DNA of 64,000 nt from Chitinophaga horti (GTDB lineage: Bacteria > Bacteroidota > Bacteroidia > Chitinophagales > Chitinophagaceae), in contig NZ_CP107006.1 of the NCBI RefSeq assembly GCF_022867795.2, forward strand, positions 4,712,001 to 4,776,000. Direction: 5' to 3'. Within the stretch, counting starts at the first letter, position 1. The number at the start of each line of letters is the position of its first letter. This document shows, in pieces, positions 34,522-42,974 of the stretch. The notes below the pieces were generated by a model, which was not told the DNA's origin, did not search any database, and saw only the letters and a list, made by a program, of their open reading frames with translations. The translations under genes were made by a program, and so were the position numbers.

Positions 34522-35798
34522 TTGACAGCTCCACCCGCATCAAAGCCATCCTGAATTACAACGAAAAAAAAGTGGAAAAAGGTGTGGCGGTTTGCCTTGG
34601 AGCGATGGGCTATCCTAAGGACCTTCCCGACCTCTCCTTTACGCAGAAAATCAACCGCCTGCTTAACCAGGCAGCGCTCCGACCGTCGGTCAAAAAACCA
34701 GGTGTTCACATCAGCATAAACTTCGACCCTTCGGAAAAGTTACCCGGGGAGAAACTGTTACAGATAGCCGCCGATTACATGCAAGGCATAGGCTTTGCCG
34801 ATCAGCCTTACCTGATCTACCAACACCACGATTCCGGACACCCTCACCTGCATATCGTGACCATTAATATTGACCGTAACGGGAAGCCCCTCCAAACCTC
34901 CAACATCGGCCGCGGAAAATCCGAAAAAACGCGTCTTGCCCTGGAGGAAAAGTACGGATTAGTGCGGGCGCAGGACGCAGACAAAAAACGTATCCACCAA
35001 CCGAAGTCGGTCGATGTTCGGCAAGCAATTTATGGTCAAACCGACAGCCGGACAGCCATTGCTAAAGTGTTGAATGCAGTCATCAACACCTACAACTACA
35101 CCTCCCTGGCTGAACTCAATGCACTGCTCCGGCAATACAATGTTTCTGCCGAACGCGGTGGTGAAGATTCACGTGTTTTTAAAACCGGCGGCCTCCTGTA
35201 TCACATTATCGACCAGCAAGGAAACAAGGTTGGGAAACCCATTAAAGCCAGTCGTTTTTTTAACAACCCTACCTTAACCAGGCTCCAGGAAATATTCACT
35301 CAAAACGAACGATACAGGAAGCACCACCGTGCTGAAAAAACTAAACTCGCAAATACCCTGGGCTTATTACTACTCGACACAAAATGCAACACGCTGGAAA
35401 AACTGATTTCCTCGCTAAAAGCCGAAGGTATCGATACGGTAATCCGTCAGAATTTAGAGGGCAGGATATACGGCATAACCTTCATCGATAACCGTACCCG
35501 GCACGTCTTTAACGGCAGTCAGGTCGGCCAGGCTTATAGCGCTTCGGCGATCTTAAAACATTTTGACCAGTGCTCCTCCGCTCAGCCGAGCAACCATGTT
35601 CGTAATCTCCCCTTCCCCGATCCTCCGCTCAATTTGGTACCACCTACACCACCCGTCTCTCAGAAATCCGATCTACCGGCCCTGAACATCCTCGAAACTC
35701 TCCTCCAACCTGAATACAACGACCTGCAGCTGCCATGGCACCTCCGGATCGGCAAGAAAAAGAAAAAGCGTGGTCGCAGAGGCCAGACAAAGATTTAA
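34509..35798 (+). CDS. Relaxase (mobilization nuclease) with HUH motif
   Basis: A 429-residue relaxase. The three-His motif is visible at residues 106-115 (H-H-D-S-G-H-P-H-L-H), the metal-binding HUH core being H113-L-H115, and Tyr 17 (A-I-L-N-Y-N-E-K-K) is the probable nucleophile that nicks and covalently holds the transferred strand. F-D-P-S-E-K and L-A-L-E-E-K-Y-G-L are further family landmarks. The C-terminal part is a Pro-rich linker ending in a basic tail (K-K-K-K-R-G-R-R). It follows the MobC-like protein with a 13-base overlap and precedes the coupling protein by 12 bases. Confidence 0.94.
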   Translation: MVTIIDSSTRIKAILNYNEKKVEKGVAVCLGAMGYPKDLPDLSFTQKINRLLNQAALRPSVKKPGVHISINFDPSEKLPGEKLLQIAADYMQGIGFADQPYLIYQHHDSGHPHLHIVTINIDRNGKPLQTSNIGRGKSEKTRLALEEKYGLVRAQDADKKRIHQPKSVDVRQAIYGQTDSRTAIAKVLNAVINTYNYTSLAELNALLRQYNVSAERGGEDSRVFKTGGLLYHIIDQQGNKVGKPIKASRFFNNPTLTRLQEIFTQNERYRKHHRAEKTKLANTLGLLLLDTKCNTLEKLISSLKAEGIDTVIRQNLEGRIYGITFIDNRTRHVFNGSQVGQAYSASAILKHFDQCSSAQPSNHVRNLPFPDPPLNLVPPTPPVSQKSDLPALNILETLLQPEYNDLQLPWHLRIGKKKKKRGRRGQTKI

Positions 35799-35810
35799 AA
35801 CGAAGAGACA

Positions 35811-37814
35811 ATGGCACATCAAACTGGAGAAAATGAACAGGCAATGCGAAAGATCATTGACCTGACGAGGTTTATTGCGGTAACAATTTTAGCTATCCAT
35901 TTTTATTACTTCCTCTACACTGCGTTTCGGGACTGGGGGTATACCATGGAGCTTACAGATCGTCTGCTAGGAAATATTTACAAGACGGGCCTGCTGGACA
36001 GCTTCCAGCTTTCCAAAGTATACGCACTGCTGTTCCTGTTGATCTCACTGCTTGGCACAAAGGGTAAGAAAAACGAGAAACAGAATTACAGAACTGCGTT
36101 GGCCTATCTGATTAGCGGCCTGCTGGGCTACTGGATCAGCTATCTGTTATTCTATGCGGGGCTACCGGAATCTATTACCGCGATCGCCTACATGGCCCTT
36201 ACCGGCACTGGTTTCCTGCTGATCCTCACAGGCGGCACCCTTCTCAGCAGAATCCTGAAAAGTCGCTTCAATAATAAAGACATTTTCAACCAGGAGAACG
36301 AAACGTTCCCGCAGGAAGAGCGGCTGCTGATCAATGAAAATTCGATTAACCTGCCCATGACCTACCAGCTTAAAAACAAGATGCGCCAGGGTTACCTGAA
36401 CATCATCGCCCCTTACCGCTCCGTACTGGTATCCGGATCAGCTGGAGCCGGTAAGACAGCGTTTGTGCTTAGACGTTTCATTGAACAGGGGCTTGCTAAG
36501 CCTGAGCCTTATACCATGCTGGTTTTTGATTTCAAGTTCCCGGACCTCTCCCTGATTGCGTACAATAATTTCCTAAAGAACAAACATAGGTACCCCGGAA
36601 AACCGGAATGCCTGTTTGTCAATTTCGAAGACCCCAGCCGTTCCCATCGTGGTAATCCACTGGAGCCTGAGAGCATGACCGACATCACCGATGCAACGGA
36701 AGCTTCGCGTACGATTCTCCTTAATCTTAATAAGGAGTGGCAGCGTAAAATCGGGGATTTCTTTGTCGAATCAAGTTGCAACTTCTTTACTGCGATCATC
36801 TGGTTTCTAAGAAAATACCGGAACGGCATTTATTGTACGCTCCCGCATGCCATTGAACTGATCCAGTTGGACTATGATAGCCTATTCACGCTCTTGCAAA
36901 GCGATTGGGCCAAAGAATGTACGGTGCTGGTTAACCCCTTCATCTCAGCCTATAAGGCGGATGTAATGGAACAATTGGAAGGGCAGATCGCCAGTGCCAA
37001 AATTGCCTTGGCCAGACTCTCCTCCCCTCAATTGTATTACGCCCTTACAGGTAACGATTTCAGCCTGGACATTAATAATCCTGAAAAGCCAAAAGTACTG
37101 TGCCTGGGCAGCAATCCGCAGAAACAGCAGGTATACGGGGCCGTACTTTCCCTCTATGCAACCCGCCTGTTAAAAGTCATTAATAAAAAAGGGAAACTAA
37201 AGTCCATGTTATTACTGGACGAATACCCGCAGTTCACCGGCGTAGACTTGGTACCGACCATCAGTACTGGAAGGTCCAACCGCATCGCTGTGGTCATGGG
37301 CGTGCAAAGCATCAACCAGCTCCGTAAAGAATACGGCAAGGAACAGGCGGATGTAATCATGTCCATTGCCGGTAATATCATCGCCGGCCAGGAAACCGGC
37401 GATAGCGCGAAACAACTGTCGGAACAGATCGGCAAGATCATGCAGGAACGCGAATCTTTGTCTATCAGTGACAGCGGCACCACCATCAGCCGAAGCAAAC
37501 AATACGAGCTCGCCGTCACACCCTCCAAAATTGCCAAGCTCTCCTCCGGTCACTTCGTAGGGCTATTATCCGATGTTCCAGATCAATCGATGGAGCTAAA
37601 AGCGTTTGACTGCCAGATTCAAAATGATTTTAAATCCATCGAGCGCGAAGAAGCTGCATACAAGCCGATTCCCATCATCCGAAAAGTAGACCAGGCCATG
37701 ATCGATCGAAACTATGACCAGGTACGCCAGGACATACAAAACATTGTGTCTTCAGAAATGGAAAGGCTGCTGTCCGATCCTTCCAAACGGCATTTAATCA
37801 TTCGTAAACGATAA
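35811..37814 (+). CDS. Type IV coupling protein (VirD4/TraG-like)
   Basis: A 667-residue coupling ATPase that passes the relaxase-DNA complex to the mating channel. Membrane segments lie at about 20-38, 69-82, 96-116 and 122-145, then a cytoplasmic ATPase domain with Walker A G-S-A-G-A-G-K-T (209-216) and Walker B L-L-L-D-E-Y-P-Q-F (near 465-472). It follows the relaxase by 12 bases, as expected for mob operons. A second possible start is the ATG at 35844 (MRKIID), 33 bases downstream. In Bacteroidota it is commonly named MobC or TraG; I avoid a symbol because the tra operon already has a different TraG. Confidence 0.93.
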   Translation: MAHQTGENEQAMRKIIDLTRFIAVTILAIHFYYFLYTAFRDWGYTMELTDRLLGNIYKTGLLDSFQLSKVYALLFLLISLLGTKGKKNEKQNYRTALAYLISGLLGYWISYLLFYAGLPESITAIAYMALTGTGFLLILTGGTLLSRILKSRFNNKDIFNQENETFPQEERLLINENSINLPMTYQLKNKMRQGYLNIIAPYRSVLVSGSAGAGKTAFVLRRFIEQGLAKPEPYTMLVFDFKFPDLSLIAYNNFLKNKHRYPGKPECLFVNFEDPSRSHRGNPLEPESMTDITDATEASRTILLNLNKEWQRKIGDFFVESSCNFFTAIIWFLRKYRNGIYCTLPHAIELIQLDYDSLFTLLQSDWAKECTVLVNPFISAYKADVMEQLEGQIASAKIALARLSSPQLYYALTGNDFSLDINNPEKPKVLCLGSNPQKQQVYGAVLSLYATRLLKVINKKGKLKSMLLLDEYPQFTGVDLVPTISTGRSNRIAVVMGVQSINQLRKEYGKEQADVIMSIAGNIIAGQETGDSAKQLSEQIGKIMQERESLSISDSGTTISRSKQYELAVTPSKIAKLSSGHFVGLLSDVPDQSMELKAFDCQIQNDFKSIEREEAAYKPIPIIRKVDQAMIDRNYDQVRQDIQNIVSSEMERLLSDPSKRHLIIRKR

Positions 37815-37824
37815 AGCAAAAAAC

Positions 37825-38103
37825 ATGAATACAGAGATCATTAACACCCGAACGCCAAGCCGGCTAGACTGGGACATCGCAATCGAGGCGACCAATACCA
37901 TCCTAAACGAAATTATTGCCTGGAGCAGCCGCGAAAAGGTACTGGAATTACAAAAACCTAACCCCGACAAACGCAGGCTCAGTAAGCTGGAAACCCGGTG
38001 GTTGCAGGCCCAGCGAGACAACCATCCCGGAAACTTCAAAGAGTTGCCCCTGATGATTGCCATCATCGAAAAATACAGTGCAGTAATCAATCAAAATTTT
38101 TAA
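37825..38103 (+). CDS. Small helical protein, possible antitoxin to the zeta-type toxin (92 aa)
   Basis: A 92-residue helical protein between the coupling protein (10 bases) and the zeta-toxin gene (4 bases). Its length and helical nature match the epsilon antitoxin of epsilon/zeta systems, which is about 90 residues and three-helical. No sequence motif secures this; the position directly before a zeta toxin is the main argument. If true, the pair stabilises the element by post-segregational killing. Confidence 0.6.
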   Translation: MNTEIINTRTPSRLDWDIAIEATNTILNEIIAWSSREKVLELQKPNPDKRRLSKLETRWLQAQRDNHPGNFKELPLMIAIIEKYSAVINQNF

Positions 38104-38107
38104 ACCC

Positions 38108-39010
38108 ATGCGCAGAGAGTTGATAGTAGAAGCGTTAGAGCGCCATTATAAAATCGATGAGAAAATTTCCGATGCGATCCTCCAGCAGATCATTGCCGAC
38201 CGCACCACGGGAAAAACGGCGGTCGATCAGCCGGTCATGACCATGATTGGCGGACAACCCGGCGCGGGAAAAACAACCCTGCAAAAGCAGGTTGAGGCAG
38301 AGCGAAACGGTAACGTGGTGGTGTGCAGTGCCGATGAAATAAGGTCTTATCATCCCCATGCGCGCGCAATCCTGATGGAACATGAAAATTACTATGCAGA
38401 AATCACATCCGGGCAGGCGCGCGATTGGAATGCCCGGCTGGCAAGCCATTGTCACCACAATAAACTAAACTATGTAATCGAAGTCACCTATCGAGATCCA
38501 AACCTGATCAACAACCGCCTTAAATTGTGTAAAGAAACAGGTTTTCATTCCGACTTGCGTATCCTGGCCGTAAGTCCAACCCTGAGCCTGCTAGGCATTC
38601 ATCTACGTTACGAAATGTCAAAATTATTCACCGGCTCAGGAAGGTATGTTTCACGGGCCTTTCATGACGATTGCTATAACCGTCTTCCTTCATCACTTAA
38701 AGCCATTACCCAGCAAGCCCAATACGATCAGCTTGGTCTATACGCTCGTACGGCCGTGCTGGACGTAGCCACCCTCGAAGAAGGTGCGACGTTGGTTGCC
38801 CGCAACCCACTCGATGCGCTCAAGGTCTACCAGGAAGAGGTTAACCGGGATTGGCCCGACCGCCTGAAAGCTTTCGTACTGGAAAAAGCAACTACCGTCC
38901 TGCATCTGATGCAAAAAAGACAGGCACACCGATCAGAAATAAAGGCCTTCTGCCAAAATGTGGGCCTTGAAAGCCCTAATCATCTAACCAAGAGGAAGCT
39001 AGGGTTATGA
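38108..39010 (+). CDS. Zeta-toxin family P-loop kinase
   Basis: A 300-residue kinase with the Walker A motif G-G-Q-P-G-A-G-K-T-T (48-57). Later landmarks are V-C-S-A-D-E-I-R-S-Y-H-P (the acidic/sugar-binding region of zeta toxins) and V-I-E-V-T-Y-R-D. Zeta toxins phosphorylate UDP-N-acetylglucosamine and block cell-wall synthesis. The gene is four bases after the small helical protein. A decayed 3' fragment of a related gene lies at 40680-40951, so the element has carried more than one copy. Confidence 0.85.
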   Translation: MRRELIVEALERHYKIDEKISDAILQQIIADRTTGKTAVDQPVMTMIGGQPGAGKTTLQKQVEAERNGNVVVCSADEIRSYHPHARAILMEHENYYAEITSGQARDWNARLASHCHHNKLNYVIEVTYRDPNLINNRLKLCKETGFHSDLRILAVSPTLSLLGIHLRYEMSKLFTGSGRYVSRAFHDDCYNRLPSSLKAITQQAQYDQLGLYARTAVLDVATLEEGATLVARNPLDALKVYQEEVNRDWPDRLKAFVLEKATTVLHLMQKRQAHRSEIKAFCQNVGLESPNHLTKRKLGL

Positions 39011-39057
39011 TCGTGATGCTGACTGCCTGTTCGATCATCAAGTCAATCAGACGTTAA

Positions 39058-39405
39058 TCATTTACAGTTTTCAAATGCCTTCTTTATAAACTCATCCGGT
39101 ACGGGCATCTTAGAATTAGGATCACGCGGATCGGTAAGCCAGACTTGATTCACATCATCAAAAGTCTCCGCGCTCTTGCGAGTTTCAGCCATCCTGCGGG
39201 CGTCACCATTAAGTGCATAAGTCTTTTCCCCAGACCGGAAGTATATCTCACTTTTTGCAAGTCCAGCACAATAAACCTCAATCTTCTCTACAGAAAAGGG
39301 CCATTTATTACCGTAATCTTCCTTTTTAAAAACCACGCCCTCATTGACAGATGAGCAGGCGGAAAAAGATGCAGCTACGGACAGCGAGATCAGTAATCTT
39401 TTCAT
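39058..39405 (-). CDS. DUF2511-like lipoprotein, copy 1 (115 aa)
   Basis: A secreted lipoprotein (M-K-R-L-L-I-S-L-S-V-A-A-S-F-S-A-C, lipid Cys at 17) whose mature part carries Y-G-x-K-W-P-F-S-V-E-x-I-E-V-Y-C-A-G and T-Y-A-L-N-G-D-A-R, the pattern of the DUF2511/YebY family. The two remaining Cys (C45 in E-V-Y-C-A-G and a C-terminal Cys) may form a disulfide. A copy about 90 percent identical in the mature part lies at 44231. Function unknown. It faces the zeta-toxin gene tail to tail. Confidence 0.82.
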   Translation of the reverse strand: MKRLLISLSVAASFSACSSVNEGVVFKKEDYGNKWPFSVEKIEVYCAGLAKSEIYFRSGEKTYALNGDARRMAETRKSAETFDDVNQVWLTDPRDPNSKMPVPDEFIKKAFENCK

Positions 39406-39705
39406 AGTTATAGTTTAAACTTTTAAGGTATAGTCAGATTGTATTTTGATGCGGGGCCTAATATACGCAAGGAGCCCTTTAGTCGTTCTCGTTTCAACCT
39501 GGCGAAGTTTACGGAACAAGACACCTTAATCCATAGTAGAGATGATACTCTTCGCTACCTGTTTGAGATCAGATGGAATATCTTTAATCTCACAGGCATC
39601 GTTATCCATCGGTCCAAGGTTCCTGAATGTGGCCGATGCCCTCCTGTACGTAAAATGCACTAAGAGATTTCCAAAATTAGGGATCTATGACTCAGATCCC
39701 GAAAA
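39406..39705. other. 300-base gap between two minus-strand genes
   Basis: Contains the promoter side of the DUF2511-like gene and the 3' flank of the 173-residue gene. Short plus-strand frames here show no family pattern. No hairpin or promoter match was clear. Confidence 0.4.
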
Positions 39706-40227
39706 TCACTTAAGTGCTCTTTCTCTTAATACTTTGTCCAAGGCACGCTCATCCGCCGGTGGCATCTTGGATGTCTCGCCCAAATATGATCGTACAATCT
39801 CAAACTGGTTTAAACGGATCTTTCCATCGGCATCCACCAATTGTATGTGCTCGATATCCTTTAGCACATCAAGCTCCAGATGACGGTCAATAAATCCTGG
39901 CTTCATCCGGAAAAAGCCATGGGAAAATGGAAGTACTGTAAACTCGCCATAGTGAATACCGCGTACTTCCATTTCCTGTTCGATAGTCGCCATCGCTGAT
40001 TCAAGATCGAGAGCAACAATGACTGGAAAAAAAACAGCAAATTTCTCCAACATCGAAGCGAACGCGGGGTGTTCCGATCCCTGTGGCAGCACATCATAGT
40101 ATGGTTTGAAAAACTCCTTCACCTGTTCAATTTTCTGATAGACCATAGGGCCGCAGGAGTTGTCATTTTCCATACAGACCAGGAAGTCGCCCCCGTTGAT
40201 GCGTGAGGCTATCGCATAAACTTTCAT
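39706..40227 (-). CDS. Unknown soluble protein (173 aa)
   Basis: A 173-residue protein without signal peptide or membrane segment. The N-terminus (K-V-Y-A-I-A-S-R-I-N-G-G-D-F-L-V-C) looks like a beta-strand start of an alpha/beta domain, and residues 70-100 are hydrophobic strands. No catalytic or binding motif is visible. It lies alone between the DUF2511-like gene and a region of pseudogenes. No family recognised. Confidence 0.6.
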   Translation of the reverse strand: MKVYAIASRINGGDFLVCMENDNSCGPMVYQKIEQVKEFFKPYYDVLPQGSEHPAFASMLEKFAVFFPVIVALDLESAMATIEQEMEVRGIHYGEFTVLPFSHGFFRMKPGFIDRHLELDVLKDIEHIQLVDADGKIRLNQFEIVRSYLGETSKMPPADERALDKVLRERALK

Positions 40228-40433
40228 AGCGTAAAATTTTAGTTGTAAGGATGTCTATCGCTAAATCTTACCGAGAGCTGGGAGAGAGTAACGGCTACCT
40301 CCTAGTCTTAGCCAAAAATACCCAATATTTTTGATTATTAATTGCAGTCAGATTTCAGTGTAAGGCTGTAGTTTAGTAAAAAAAAGGATAACCTTAGTTG
40401 TTCCTAGAAGGCTTTAACCCAAAATCGCAAGCT

Positions 40434-40680
40434 ATGATACCACTATCTAACGATGACGTCCGCACCATCGATCGCATTCTTCAACACATCGTTGATAATG
40501 TTCCCAATCGGCTCAAAGTAGACCACCTAGTAGCAATGTCCGGCATGAGTAGAACACGCCTGACCCGCGGCTTCAAGTTTCTGTTCCAGCTGACTATCCA
40601 TCAGTATTGGTTAGAGGTTTCCATGGACTATGCGTTGCAGAAGATGCAGCAGGCCGATGTTTCCGATGAACGTAGCATCA
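40434..40680 (+). pseudogene. Truncated AraC-type HTH gene fused to zeta-toxin debris
   Basis: From the ATG at 40434 the frame reads M-I-P-L-S-N-D-D-V-R-T-I-D and then S-R-T-R-L-T-R-G-F-K-F-L-F, closely matching the short AraC-type regulator at 46693 (S-R-T-K-L-T-R-G-F-N-F-L-F). Similarity stops about residue 75, where the second HTH of the AraC pair should follow. Instead the sequence runs into R-T-A-I-L-N and a stop, derived from a zeta-toxin 3' end. It is a truncated fusion and probably not functional. Confidence 0.75.
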
Positions 40681-40951
40681 ATGTGCGTACTGCCATCCTG
40701 AATTTGTTACCCTGAAGCAGGGAACCACGATCGTTGCGCGTAATCCGCTCGATCCCGTCCAAATCTACCGTGACGAAGTGCGTCGCAAATGGCCGGAAAG
40801 GGTGAAGAACTTTGTCAACGAGAAAGCGGCCACGGTCCTGCGCCTAATGGAAAAAGAAATGCCACTTGCTGAGGAGATGAGAGCCGTTACCCAACAGTTC
40901 GGAGTAGAGAAACTTTTACAGCGGCAAAAAATTCGAAACTTAAAATTGTAA
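40680..40951 (+). pseudogene. 3' remnant of a zeta-toxin gene
   Basis: After a one-base frame change near 40710 the translation V-A-R-N-P-L-D-P-V-Q-I-Y-R-D-E-V and K-A-A-T-V-L-R-L-M-E-K matches the C-terminus of the intact zeta toxin at 38108 (V-A-R-N-P-L-D-A-L-K-V-Y-Q-E-E-V, K-A-T-T-V-L-H-L-M-Q-K). The remnant ends at TAA 40949-40951. The sequence is diverged from, not identical to, the intact copy, so it comes from a related toxin gene. Its 5' half is missing. Confidence 0.85.
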
Positions 40952-41047
40952 CGGTGATAGACAACACAAAAATAGGGTCGGTTCATCCCGCCTATGAACA
41001 AGTGTTATATCGGGACATATTCGTATCTTGATTGCTAAAAATTACAT

Positions 41048-42184
41048 ATGACGTTTGATTTTGTGGCCGACAATCAATTTCGCGAGCTGCTTCAGCGTGA
41101 TTATAAAGAATTGAAAGCATGTCAGAGCGTCGGCGCAGCAAAATCTGTTTTAGTTCTTGCCGGCAGCATTGTGGAGGCACTGATCATCGAATACTTTTTA
41201 CAGTTTTTGCCGGAAGGATTTTCCGCTGCCAGAATCAACAGACTATCCTTCGAGGATCTTTTGAATCTGGCGGAAACGCAGAACTTATTAACTAAAAGGC
41301 AGAAGAACCTTGCATGGGTAATAAAAGACTATCGTAACCTAGTGCATCCCGGTAAAGAAGTTCGGAAAGCTGAAAAATTTTCGATGGAAGATGCTGAAAT
41401 ATCTATTTCTCTGGTCGGGATTGTGACAAACGCCATAGAAGATAAATATAGCGCTACTTATGGTTACAAAGCGAATGAGATTCTGAATAAGCTGAGAATG
41501 GACTGGCAATATCGCTCTGTATTTTCAAAGGTGGCGATGAAAATGAACCAAACGGAACGTATAAAGTTGTTGGATAAATTAGTGTTGGAGGATGATTACC
41601 AGAAGTCATTCTGGGACCCCTTCTTGCCCGAAGGCTATATTCCCCAAAAGGATACCGTGAGAATAGAAGCCTCAAAAGAATTTGTGCAGGTGGTTAAACG
41701 CTTGGTTCCCAATGAGACTGTAATGCAGCACCTCCGACAGATGCTTCACGAAATCGAAGCTGGTGAGCAGGTGAAGGCGTTCGTTCGCTTCAATCTTTTT
41801 CATGAAGAACTCAACTACCTTCATCCCGATGAAATCGAAATTGTCGTAGTCTATATTTTCTCACTTTTCAAAAATCTTTTACTTGATGTAAACGTTTTAG
41901 CTGAAGAGCAAACTTACGCGACAATAGGTAAATATGTGGGGTCTGAGCAGACGAAATCTGTACTGTTTGACTTCGTTACTTTTTGTATTGTTAGTTTTGG
42001 TGGAGTGAATTTTAAGTTCGAAATGGAGTTATTTGATCAGGTTTATTACGCACTACCCCAGGATGTTAGAGAATACATTAACCAAGAGATACACACGTCT
42101 CTGAGCCCTTTTGATACACTTCCTCCAAAGATTCGAGACGGAATATTCAAGGAGTTTTTAAGCCGGGGAATTGTAGCTGAATGA
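41048..42184 (+). CDS. HEPN-like protein of unknown function (378 aa)
   Basis: The N-terminal helical domain (about 1-150) has I-K-D-Y-R-N-L-V-H-P-G (R96-N97-x-x-H100), the arrangement of HEPN-type domains related to DUF4145, with the preceding L-A-G-S-I-V-E-A-L-I helix typical of these. The C-terminal region is helical and unrecognised. It converges on the Septu-like genes. HEPN proteins are often RNases in defence and toxin systems, so an associated effector is possible. The Arg-His spacing is shorter (x3) than the canonical x4-6, so RNase activity is uncertain. Confidence 0.68.
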   Translation: MTFDFVADNQFRELLQRDYKELKACQSVGAAKSVLVLAGSIVEALIIEYFLQFLPEGFSAARINRLSFEDLLNLAETQNLLTKRQKNLAWVIKDYRNLVHPGKEVRKAEKFSMEDAEISISLVGIVTNAIEDKYSATYGYKANEILNKLRMDWQYRSVFSKVAMKMNQTERIKLLDKLVLEDDYQKSFWDPFLPEGYIPQKDTVRIEASKEFVQVVKRLVPNETVMQHLRQMLHEIEAGEQVKAFVRFNLFHEELNYLHPDEIEIVVVYIFSLFKNLLLDVNVLAEEQTYATIGKYVGSEQTKSVLFDFVTFCIVSFGGVNFKFEMELFDQVYYALPQDVREYINQEIHTSLSPFDTLPPKIRDGIFKEFLSRGIVAE

Positions 42185-42233
42185 TTACTGACAACAGATT
42201 TCGATACTCCTCGGAAGGCCTATCGCTTGTATT

Positions 42234-42947
42234 TTAAAGCGTATCAAACTTGACCGCAGAAAGAGCATTTTCCAGATCCATGAAACTTTGGTCCCAAAGC
42301 CCGTCTTTCTGGAGCCCATCCTTTAATTCTCGATAATCGACGCACTCCATAATTATAGTTGACATGAAGGCTGAATATTCCGATTGTGGCAAAGCAAGTT
42401 CCATAATCGCTTTAAGCTGCCTCAGAATTCTATTGCGGGCTTGTGTTCGTTTTATAACCACAGCCTGAAAAGACTTAAATTCCTCCAGCAAATCCTCCAG
42501 TCTCGTATGTATACTGTATCCGATTTCAAACCGGGGAACACCTAACCGTACTTGATCATTTAAATTCAGGACGCTAATTGTCATTTCTCCAATTTCCGTC
42601 CTCGGTTTCAGGCGATAGTCTTTATAAAAAAAGTGTTCGCGGGGATCATCAACAGTAGGATTGACTATCGGCTCAACAACGGTATCGTGATCCGACTTAC
42701 TGGTATTGCATCGTTTACAAGCCGGCAAAAGATTGCTCCACTCAATTACTTCATCTTGATACTTTTTCTTATGATGAAAATGCTCAACTTCCATGTATTT
42801 ACTCTCCTCTTTCACATACACCTCACAAAAGCAGCATTTATCTGACGACATATCCAGTAAGGCCTTCTTAATAAAATCAACGTTCCATACTGATGTTCCC
42901 TTTGACTTAAATTCGTCAGTTTTATCTTTTTGGTATTGAAGAGTCAA
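42234..42947 (-). CDS. ptuB: HNH endonuclease, PtuB-like (Septu-type defence)
   Basis: A 237-residue HNH nuclease. Residues 36-88 show C-x-F-C (39-41), M-E-V-E-H-F-H-H (the metal/catalytic His, 54-59), W-S-N-L-L-P-A-C-K-R-C-N (70-81). It begins 27 bases after the stop of an AAA ATPase gene. An ATPase followed by an HNH nuclease is the layout of Septu (PtuA-PtuB), where the ATPase senses or gates and the nuclease degrades DNA. The HNH motif is clear; the Septu label is from pairing and motif, without a database match. Confidence 0.8.
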   Translation of the reverse strand: MTLQYQKDKTDEFKSKGTSVWNVDFIKKALLDMSSDKCCFCEVYVKEESKYMEVEHFHHKKKYQDEVIEWSNLLPACKRCNTSKSDHDTVVEPIVNPTVDDPREHFFYKDYRLKPRTEIGEMTISVLNLNDQVRLGVPRFEIGYSIHTRLEDLLEEFKSFQAVVIKRTQARNRILRQLKAIMELALPQSEYSAFMSTIIMECVDYRELKDGLQKDGLWDQSFMDLENALSAVKFDTL

Positions 42948-42974
42948 CTCTACGGGCTTGGGAGTTCGTGTATT

